A DNA stretch of 5,518 bases from Roseburia sp. (GTDB taxonomy: Bacteria; Bacillota_A; Clostridia; Lachnospirales; Lachnospiraceae). The notes beneath the pieces are model-generated. The model saw nothing but the letters and a program-made list of their open reading frames with translations. It had not been told where the DNA came from and did not search any database. Below are positions 1-4,762 of this stretch, in pieces (position 1 is the stretch's first letter; each line of letters opens with the position of its first letter). The position numbers were made by a program, and so were the translations under genes. Location of the stretch: the NCBI GenBank assembly GCA_017547315.1, contig JAFYQA010000091.1, forward strand, positions 1-5,518. The letters are read 5' to 3'.

Positions 1-1
1 A

Positions 2-784
2 GAAGATGTAATACAGGAAGTTACCAAGTTAGCAGAGAATGGTTTTAAGGAAGTAGTGTTGACAGGTATCCATTTAAGCTCTTATGGCGTGGATACGGAC
101 GATAGTCTGATACATTTGATTGAAGAGGTACATCAGGTGGCTGGAATCGAGCGTATCCGTCTTGGAAGTTTAGAACCACGTATTGTGACAGAAGAGTTTG
201 CAGCAAAACTGTCTAAGATGGAAAAAATATGTCCACACTTTCATTTGTCATTACAGAGTGGGTGTGATGCGACGTTAACGCGAATGAATCGCCGTTATGA
301 TACCGCGGAGTACAAAGCGGGTTGTGATATTTTACGAAAGTATTTCAAACATCCGGCGATTACCACGGACGTTATTGTTGGTTTTCCGGGTGAAACTGAA
401 GAAGAATTTGCAGTGACACGAGCATACTTAGAAGAGATTCACTTTTATGAGATGCACATTTTCCAGTATTCAAAAAGAGAAGGTACAAAGGCTGCCGTTA
501 TGAAAGAACAGGTACCGGAACCAGTGAAAAAAGAACGTAGTAATGTGCTTTTAGAATTAGAGAAAAAGATGTCGGAAGAATTCCGGGAATATTATATAAA
601 TCGCGAAGTGACAGCTCTCATGGAAGAAGAATGGACATTTAAAGGGGAGCAGTATTTTGTTGGATATACAAAAGAATATGTAAAAGTTGCAGTAAAAACA
701 GATGCAGATTTAACAAATCAGTTTGTGACAGGAAAAATAGAAAAATGTTTGACTGATGATGTGTATCTGTTAGTAGCTTGTTAA
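2..784 (+). CDS. mtaB: tRNA (N6-threonylcarbamoyladenosine(37)-C2)-methylthiotransferase MtaB, 3' part (5' end outside window)
   Basis: This is the C-terminal 260 residues of a methylthiotransferase. The frame is open to the window edge: codons from position 2 read EDVIQEVTKLAENGFKEVV straight into the rest, so the GTG at 56 is internal and not a start. MtaB uses radical SAM chemistry and a second iron-sulfur cluster to turn t6A37 into ms2t6A37 in tRNAs reading ANN codons. Seen here: VLTGIHLSSYG at the beginning, HFHLSLQSGCD (nt 236-268) followed by RMNRRY, TDVIVGFPGETEEEF (from nt 365), the FQYSKREGT stretch, and a C-terminal TRAM-like RNA-binding domain (about nt 595-778). The LQSG and DVIVGFPGET blocks are typical of the family and fit MtaB (YqeV) better than MiaB or RimO. 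The MTTase domain and the radical SAM CxxxCxxC motif must lie upstream, so catalytic integrity cannot be judged. A candidate terminator hairpin begins in its stop codon. Confidence 0.93.
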   Translation, partial: EDVIQEVTKLAENGFKEVVLTGIHLSSYGVDTDDSLIHLIEEVHQVAGIERIRLGSLEPRIVTEEFAAKLSKMEKICPHFHLSLQSGCDATLTRMNRRYDTAEYKAGCDILRKYFKHPAITTDVIVGFPGETEEEFAVTRAYLEEIHFYEMHIFQYSKREGTKAAVMKEQVPEPVKKERSNVLLELEKKMSEEFREYYINREVTALMEEEWTFKGEQYFVGYTKEYVKVAVKTDADLTNQFVTGKIEKCLTDDVYLLVAC

Positions 785-827
785 GAAAATTAGAGGAGTA
801 CTAATACGCGAACTTCTATTTTCTTTT
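783..827 (+). terminator. candidate intrinsic terminator after mtaB
   Basis: AAGAAAAT (783-790) can pair perfectly with ATTTTCTT (818-825). After a one-base bulge (T791), AGAGG (792-796) pairs with CTTCT (813-817), including one G-U pair. Inside the loop, GTA (798-800) can pair with TAC (805-807) around CTAA. The 3' arm is itself U-rich and ends TTCTTTT (821-827). The stem is AU-rich and its U-tract is partly inside the stem, so it is weaker than a textbook terminator. Its place between a stop codon and a promoter-like region supports the call. No folding energy was computed. Confidence 0.42.
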
Positions 828-830
828 GGG

Positions 831-867
831 TTGAATTTTAGGACGAACTATATTAAAATAATATAAT
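831..867 (+). promoter_or_regulatory. candidate sigma-A promoter region for the ireB-ruvX-rnjA cluster
   Basis: TTGAAT (831-836) resembles a -35 box (4 of 6 match TTGACA). With 17-nt spacing it is followed by TAAAAT (854-859), 5 of 6 match to TATAAT. A perfect TATAAT lies just downstream at 862-867 but has no good -35 at 16-18 nt spacing. Either -10 would start transcription at about 866-875, upstream of both candidate ireB ribosome binding sites. The stretch is very AT-rich, so chance matches are a risk. The position after a terminator-like hairpin and ahead of a tight gene cluster is the main support. Confidence 0.5.
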
Positions 868-890
868 AGTGAAGTGTGCAGATTTCATTG

Positions 891-897
891 GGTGGAG
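891..897 (+). promoter_or_regulatory. ribosome binding site for a longer form of ireB
   Basis: GGTGGAG at 891-897 lies 7 nt before an ATG at 905 that is in frame with ireB. Starting there would add 17 residues ([17 protein letters not shown]) to the conserved protein. The site looks at least as strong as the one for the conserved start, which is why the true ireB start is uncertain. Confidence 0.4.
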
Positions 898-943
898 AAG
901 TTTTATGAAGTCGGCAGACGTAGTTACAAAAATAGGCGCAGAT

Positions 944-951
944 AAAGAGGA
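944..951 (+). promoter_or_regulatory. ribosome binding site for the conserved ireB start
   Basis: AAAGAGGA at 944-951 sits 4 nt before ATG 956, or 5 nt counting from the GAGG core at 947-950. It supports the start that gives a protein of the usual family length. Confidence 0.55.
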
Positions 952-955
952 AACT

Positions 956-1216
956 ATGCAGAACATTAATAACACACAGTTTTTTAAAGTTGAAAAGGCA
1001 CCAGAATTAGCAGTTGGTGACGTAATTAAAATTGTACATCAGGCCCTGGTGGAAAAAGGATATAATCCGGTGAATCAGATTGTAGGATATATTATGTCCG
1101 GGGATCCGACTTATATCACAAGCCATAACAATGCCAGAAGTCTTATTATGAAAGTCGAACGTGACGAACTGGTAGAGGAAGTATTAAAAGAATACATTCG
1201 TAATAACGGTTTATAA
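956..1216 (+). CDS. ireB: IreB family regulatory phosphoprotein (UPF0297, YrzL-like)
   Basis: A small cytosolic protein of 86 residues. In Enterococcus faecalis, IreB is phosphorylated by the PASTA-domain Ser/Thr kinase IreK, dephosphorylated by IreP, and negatively influences cephalosporin resistance. Its biochemical target is not settled. Seen here: [11 protein letters not shown] (residues 35-45), SGDPTYIT (48-55), NNAR (58-61) and [13 protein letters not shown] (68-80), which together are diagnostic of the family. A threonine at residue 7 (MQNINNT) falls where the enterococcal protein carries an N-terminal phospho-threonine. The second reported site (T4) is isoleucine here. I chose ATG 956 because it gives the usual length (about 85-90 aa) and has its own ribosome site. 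An in-frame ATG at 905 with a good ribosome site would give 103 aa, and a GTG at 869 would give 115 aa without a convincing ribosome site. It is the first gene of the cluster; its stop overlaps the ribosome site of ruvX. Confidence 0.93.
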   Translation: MQNINNTQFFKVEKAPELAVGDVIKIVHQALVEKGYNPVNQIVGYIMSGDPTYITSHNNARSLIMKVERDELVEEVLKEYIRNNGL

Positions 1217-1228
1217 GAGGTTGGCAGA

Positions 1229-1666
1229 ATGAGAATTTTAGGGTTAGATTTTGGCTCAAAGACAGTGGGTGTAGCAGTGAGCGATCCACTGTTATTAACT
1301 GCGCAGGGAGTTGAGATTGTTAGAAGACAATCTCCAAGCAAGTTACGTCAGACGCTTGCACGCATCGAAGAGATAATTCGTGAATATGAAGTAGATCGTA
1401 TTGTATTAGGATATCCTAAGAATATGAATAATACGGAAGGCGAACGATGTGAAAAAACAAAAGAGTTCAAAGAAATGTTAGAGAGACGTACTGGGCTTTC
1501 TGTCATTTTATGGGACGAACGATTAACTACGGTATCCGCGGATAATTATATGATGGAAAGTGGTATACGTAGAGAGGATCGTAAAAAGTTTGTGGATGAA
1601 ATTGCGGCAGTCTTTATTTTACAGGGATATTTAGACTACCTCAGCTTACATCCAGAAGAAAAATAA
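1229..1666 (+). CDS. ruvX: Holliday junction resolvase-like RuvX / pre-16S rRNA nuclease YqgF
   Basis: A 145-residue RNase H-fold protein of the RuvC-like YqgF family, usual length about 135-145. In E. coli, YqgF is implicated in maturing the 5' end of 16S rRNA. The Holliday-junction resolvase role was proposed from fold similarity and is less certain. Seen here: [17 protein letters not shown] (residues 4-20) with the first catalytic aspartate D7, [13 protein letters not shown] (59-71; the family motif is GLPxNMdG), LWDERLTT (94-101) with E97, and [16 protein letters not shown] (121-136) with D123. The putative acidic triad D7/E97/D123 is therefore intact. The ATG is preceded by AAGAGG (1215-1220) at 8 nt spacing, and this ribosome site overlaps the ireB stop, with a gap of only 12 nt. 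The ireB-ruvX pair is a common arrangement in Firmicutes. A one-letter difference from consensus (GYP for GLP) is conservative. Confidence 0.94.
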   Translation: MRILGLDFGSKTVGVAVSDPLLLTAQGVEIVRRQSPSKLRQTLARIEEIIREYEVDRIVLGYPKNMNNTEGERCEKTKEFKEMLERRTGLSVILWDERLTTVSADNYMMESGIRREDRKKFVDEIAAVFILQGYLDYLSLHPEEK

Positions 1667-1704
1667 GACAGTTTATTTAGGAACGTATGTCGGAAGGAAG
1701 AAGT

Positions 1705-1962
1705 ATGGAGAAAGTAATATTTGTAGATCCGGAGACAAAAGAAAACATTGAATTTTTCGTTGAAGAAGAGACACAGATTAACGGAAAAAAATATCTTTTA
1801 GTGACAGAGGAAGAAGACGGCGATAGTGATGCATATATTTTAGAGGAATTGGCAAATGATAAGGATGACATCGTGTACGGCATGGTAGAAGACGATGAGA
1901 GACTTGCAGCCCTTGGTAAAGTATTTGCAGAATTAATCGACGACGCAGACATTAAGTATTAA
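1705..1962 (+). CDS. DUF1292 family protein (YrzB-like), unknown function
   Basis: A small, strongly acidic cytosolic protein of 85 residues: 27 D/E against 8 K/R by my count. It has no signal peptide, membrane segment or cysteine. The pattern fits DUF1292: an N-terminal strand (VIFVDPETKENIEFFVEEET), a second strand INGKKYLLVTEE, an acidic linker EEEDGDSD (residues 35-42), AYILEEL, then DIVYGMVEDDERLAALGKVFAEL. Its place directly after ruvX also fits. No biochemical function is established for the family as far as I know. I chose ATG 1705 because GGAAGGAAG (1692-1700) lies at proper spacing and the protein then starts MEKVIFVD, as relatives typically do. ATG 1687, in frame, gives 91 residues with a poorer ribosome site (AGGA only 4 nt upstream). 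The gap from ruvX is 38 nt, or 20 nt with the earlier start. Confidence 0.85.
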   Translation: MEKVIFVDPETKENIEFFVEEETQINGKKYLLVTEEEDGDSDAYILEELANDKDDIVYGMVEDDERLAALGKVFAELIDDADIKY

Positions 1963-1966
1963 ACTT

Positions 1967-1971
1967 GGAGG
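1967..1971 (+). promoter_or_regulatory. ribosome binding site deciding the TTG start of rnjA
   Basis: GGAGG at 1967-1971, in the context TTGGAGGT, stands 7 nt before TTG at 1979. It lies 5 nt after the DUF1292 stop codon. There is no in-frame ATG close by: the first is codon 23 of the product, at about 2045, after conserved family sequence has begun. This makes TTG the convincing start. Confidence 0.85.
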
Positions 1972-1978
1972 TAAAAAT

Positions 1979-3646
1979 TTGAGCGGAAAAGCAACAACTT
2001 CAAAGCTTAAAATCATCCCACTGGGTGGTTTAGAGCAGATTGGTATGAACATTACTGCCTTCGAATATGAAGACAGTATTATTGTCGTGGATTGCGGTTT
2101 ATCATTTCCGGAAGATGATATGTACGGAATTGATTTGGTAATCCCTGACATAACTTACTTAAAGGATAATATTGATCGGGTTAAAGGATTTTTTATTACA
2201 CATGGACATGAGGATCATATCGGTGCAATTCCTTATGTATTAAAAGACATTAATGTGCCAATTTATGCAACAAAGCTTACAATTGGTATCATTGATAATA
2301 AGTTAAAAGAGCATAATATGCTTACAACCGTAAAGCGCAAGGTCGTTAAGTACGGACAGCATATTAATTTGGGTTGTTTTAGAGTAGAATTTATTAAGAC
2401 AAATCATAGTATTCAGGATGCAGCAGCACTTGCTATCTATTCACCGGCAGGTATTGTGGTGCATACTGGTGACTTTAAAGTAGATTACACACCTGTTTTC
2501 GGTGATGCGATTGATTTACAGCGTTTTGGCGAAATCGGTAAAAAAGGTGTGTTGGCGTTGATGTGCGATAGTACCAATGCAGAGAGACCGGGCTTTACTA
2601 TGTCTGAAAAGTCAGTTGGTAAGACGATTAATCAGATTTTTGAAGATCATAGCACATCTAGAATTATCGTGGCGACTTTTGCGTCTAACGTAGACCGTGT
2701 GCAGCAGATTATCAATGCAGCATATAAGAATGGTCGTAAAGTAGTCGTAGAAGGACGAAGCATGGTGAATATCATTGGCACGGCAAGTGAGCTGGGATAT
2801 ATTAGTATCCCGGATAATACGTTGATAGATATTGAGTCGATTAAAAATTATCCAGATGAACAGCAGGTAATCATCACAACTGGAAGTCAGGGTGAGTCAA
2901 TGGCAGCATTGTCTCGTATGGCAAATGGTGTGCATCGTAAGATTAGCATCAAACCGGGCGATACGATTGTGTTTAGCTCGAATCCGATTCCGGGTAATGA
3001 GAAAGCAGTTTCGAATGTGATCAATGAGCTTGCGATGAAAGGGGCTCATGTTATTTTCCAGGATGTGCATGTATCAGGACATGCATGTCAGGAAGAGATT
3101 AAATTAATCTATTCTTTATTGCATCCGAAGTACGCGATTCCGGTGCACGGCGAATACCGTCATTTGATGGCACAGGCGAGAATTGCAGAAAGCCTTGGCA
3201 TTGAGAAAGAGAATATTTTCATTTTGTCATCCGGTGATGTGTTAGAGTTGGATGATGAAGGCGCAGCAGTAAATGGCAGAGTTCATACTGGTGCAATTAT
3301 GGTCGATGGTCTGGGTGTTGGTGATGTAGGTAATATTGTATTGCGTGACAGACAGCATTTGGCAGAAGACGGTATCATTATCGTTGTTATGACATTAGAA
3401 GCAGGAAGCGGTCAGGTACTTGCAGGACCAGATATCGTATCCAGAGGTTTCGTTTATGTGAGAAATTCTGAGAGCTTGATGGATGAAGCAAAACAGGTTT
3501 TAGATGATACCATGCAGTACTGTATGGACAATGGAATTACAGATTGGAGTAAAATCAAGGCAGAAGTAAAGGATGCTTTGGGAGATTTTGTTTGGAAAGA
3601 AACCAAGCGTCGTCCGATGATTATGCCAATCATTATGGAAGTTTAG
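1979..3646 (+). CDS. rnjA: ribonuclease J (metallo-beta-lactamase / beta-CASP, RNase J1 type)
   Basis: A 555-residue zinc-dependent ribonuclease with 5'-to-3' exonuclease and endonuclease activity, central to mRNA turnover and rRNA 5'-end maturation in Firmicutes. The length equals that of B. subtilis RNase J1. Seen in order: KIIPLGGLEQIGMN (11-24); ITHGHEDHIGAIPYVL (73-88) with the HxHxDH metal motif H75, H77, D79, H80; NHSIQDA (H143); HTGDFKVD (H162, D165); CDSTNAERPG (D197); a beta-CASP region (about 215-385) with VEGRSMVN, ITTGSQGE and SSNPIPGNE; the phosphate-binding HVSGHA (364-369); PVHGEYRH (388-395) with metal ligand H390; and a C-terminal domain with RVHTGAIMVDGLGVGDVG and AGPDIVSRGFVYVR. 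All catalytic motifs look intact. Translation starts at TTG. It could be called rnjA or simply rnj, since I cannot tell whether a second paralogue exists. It lies 16 nt after the DUF1292 gene and shares its strand and spacing style, implying co-transcription. Confidence 0.97.
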   Translation: MSGKATTSKLKIIPLGGLEQIGMNITAFEYEDSIIVVDCGLSFPEDDMYGIDLVIPDITYLKDNIDRVKGFFITHGHEDHIGAIPYVLKDINVPIYATKLTIGIIDNKLKEHNMLTTVKRKVVKYGQHINLGCFRVEFIKTNHSIQDAAALAIYSPAGIVVHTGDFKVDYTPVFGDAIDLQRFGEIGKKGVLALMCDSTNAERPGFTMSEKSVGKTINQIFEDHSTSRIIVATFASNVDRVQQIINAAYKNGRKVVVEGRSMVNIIGTASELGYISIPDNTLIDIESIKNYPDEQQVIITTGSQGESMAALSRMANGVHRKISIKPGDTIVFSSNPIPGNEKAVSNVINELAMKGAHVIFQDVHVSGHACQEEIKLIYSLLHPKYAIPVHGEYRHLMAQARIAESLGIEKENIFILSSGDVLELDDEGAAVNGRVHTGAIMVDGLGVGDVGNIVLRDRQHLAEDGIIIVVMTLEAGSGQVLAGPDIVSRGFVYVRNSESLMDEAKQVLDDTMQYCMDNGITDWSKIKAEVKDALGDFVWKETKRRPMIMPIIMEV

Positions 3647-3696
3647 AAGCGTTTAAGTGTATTTTTACAGTGATAGAGTTAAGAGGATAAGAGTGA

Positions 3697-4113
3697 ATGA
3701 GTACAAAAAGTACAAAAAGCAAAAAGAAAACTAATAAAGTAGTATTTCGTTTTGTGAGTATCAGTTTTTCAATATTAATATTGTTAGTGGTGTTTATCGG
3801 TGTATTTAAGGCGACTACATCTTGCTATGATTTTGGGTATCGCATTTTTACGGAAACACCGGTAGAAGCATATCCGGGGAATGATGTGGTAGTCCAGATT
3901 AGTGAGGGAGATTCTGCGTTTGATATTGGAAAACAGTTAGAAGAAAAAGGATTAATCAGAGATTCTGAATTATATGTAGCGCAGTATTATTTATCTGCAT
4001 ATAAAGATGCGATTTTATCGGGAACCTACACATTGAATACTTCTATGACGGCAAAAGAAATGATGGATGTCATGTCGACACCGGTAGAAGAAGCAGAAGT
4101 GGAGAATGAATAG
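3697..4113 (+). CDS. MltG/YceG-like membrane protein lacking the lytic transglycosylase catalytic domain
   Basis: A 138-residue predicted single-pass membrane protein. A lysine-rich cytosolic N-terminus (residues 1-14, STKSTKSKKKTNK) precedes a hydrophobic helix (about 16-39), then an extracytoplasmic part. The region 64-126 reads like the LysM-like subdomain at the N-terminus of MltG: VVVQISEGDSAFDIGKQL, EEKGLIRDSELY, SGTYTLNTSMTAKEMMDVM. Full MltG is about 340 residues or more and cleaves nascent glycan strands using a catalytic glutamate in its C-terminal domain. That whole domain is missing here, and the protein ends in an acidic tail (VEEAEVENE). The stop TAG shares its last base with the GTG start of trmR, so this is a clean gene end, not an obvious frameshift. 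In B. subtilis, full-length mltG (yrrL) sits just before trmR, so the position supports the kinship. It is unlikely to be lytic by itself; a regulatory or scaffolding role is conjecture. AGAGG (3682-3686) is 10 nt before the ATG. Confidence 0.8.
   Translation: MSTKSTKSKKKTNKVVFRFVSISFSILILLVVFIGVFKATTSCYDFGYRIFTETPVEAYPGNDVVVQISEGDSAFDIGKQLEEKGLIRDSELYVAQYYLSAYKDAILSGTYTLNTSMTAKEMMDVMSTPVEEAEVENE
3700..3717 (+). repeat. tandem 9-bp direct repeat in the MltG-like gene
   Basis: AGTACAAAA occurs twice back to back (3700-3708 and 3709-3717) and encodes STK-STK in the basic cytosolic N-terminus, followed by SKKK. Being a multiple of three, gain or loss of a copy would keep the frame. Confidence 0.8.
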
Positions 4114-4754
4114 TGATTGTAGATGAGAGACTGGTGACATTTATTAATTCTTTTGACACTGGTAATACAGAAGAATTAGACCAGATAGAAAAAGAAGCAA
4201 TTGAGACTTATGTGCCGATTATTCGTAAGGAGATGCAGACCTTTCTAAAAATGTTGCTTGCGATTAAGAAGCCAGCACGTATTTTAGAAGTAGGAACGGC
4301 AATCGGTTTTTCAGCGATTCTTATGGCAGAGTATAATCCGGCTGATTGTCAGATTACGACGATTGAGAATTACGAAAAACGTATCCCAATTGCCAGAGAG
4401 AATTTTAAACGTGTAGGAAAAGAGCATCAGATTACTTTGTTAGAAGGGGATGCGGCAGAAGTACTAAAGACTTTAGATGAACCATTTGATTTCATTTTTA
4501 TGGATGCAGCTAAGGGACAGTATGTACATTTCATGCCAGAGGTATTACGCCTTCTGAAAAAGGATGGTATTTTGGTGTCTGATAATGTGTTACAGGATGG
4601 TGATATTATCGAGTCGCGCTATGTAGTGACCAGAAGAAACCGCACCATTCATAAGAGAATGAGAGATTATTTGTATCAACTGACGCATCATGAAGATTTG
4701 GTGACTTCCATTCTTCCAATTGGAGATGGAATTACTGTCAGTGTTAGAAAGTAG
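4113..4754 (+). CDS. trmR: tRNA 5-hydroxyuridine O-methyltransferase TrmR (YrrM-like)
   Basis: A class I SAM-dependent, cation-dependent O-methyltransferase of 213 residues (family length about 210-220). In B. subtilis, TrmR methylates 5-hydroxyuridine at tRNA position 34 to 5-methoxyuridine. Seen here: motif I ILEVGTAIGFSAILMA (57-72), acidic residue E85 in TTIENYEKR for the SAM ribose, LLEGDAAEVL (109-118), FDFIFMDAAKGQY (125-137) with putative metal ligand D131 and K134, and LVSDNVLQDG (154-163) with D157 and N158. The start is GTG at 4113, overlapping the previous stop by one base (TAGTG), with GGAG (4101-4104) 8 nt upstream. This arrangement suggests translational coupling. The family also holds catechol and caffeoyl-CoA methyltransferases. 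The assignment to TrmR rests mainly on the next gene being a U32-family trhP, which supplies the substrate modification. Confidence 0.88.
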   Translation: MIVDERLVTFINSFDTGNTEELDQIEKEAIETYVPIIRKEMQTFLKMLLAIKKPARILEVGTAIGFSAILMAEYNPADCQITTIENYEKRIPIARENFKRVGKEHQITLLEGDAAEVLKTLDEPFDFIFMDAAKGQYVHFMPEVLRLLKKDGILVSDNVLQDGDIIESRYVVTRRNRTIHKRMRDYLYQLTHHEDLVTSILPIGDGITVSVRK

Positions 4755-4762
4755 AGTAGTTT

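Noticed and set aside
56..58. GTG 56 as the start of the first gene
   Set aside because: The frame stays open upstream with conserved MtaB-like residues, so the gene is cut by the window edge and this codon is internal valine.
869..904. GTG 869 as the start of ireB (115 aa)
   Set aside because: There is no ribosome site upstream (the AT-rich promoter region lies there), it would sit at or before the likely transcription start, and the length exceeds the family.
1111..1341. Minus-strand 76-aa reading frame across the ireB/ruvX junction
   Set aside because: It is antisense to two confidently identified genes, has no recognisable motif and no convincing ribosome site.
1677..1952. Minus-strand 91-aa serine-rich reading frame opposite the DUF1292 gene
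   Set aside because: Its serine richness is the mirror of acidic GAA/GAT codons on the other strand; it is a composition artefact.
1933..2151. Minus-strand 72-aa reading frame opposite the start of rnjA
   Set aside because: It overlaps conserved RNase J coding sequence and has no family resemblance.
3657..3671. TGTA-TTTT-TACA palindrome between rnjA and the MltG-like gene as a terminator
   Set aside because: It has only a 4-bp AU-rich stem, the neighbouring bases do not pair, and no U-tract follows; it is too weak to call.
3664..3692. Possible promoter (TTTACA) in the 50-nt gap before the MltG-like gene
   Set aside because: No acceptable -10 box at 16-18 nt spacing, and any start would fall on or after the ribosome site.
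4080..4130. Frameshift hypothesis, with the missing MltG catalytic domain continuing in another frame
   Set aside because: The sequence after the stop encodes TrmR from its first residues with a proper ribosome site; no MltG catalytic residues appear in other frames there.
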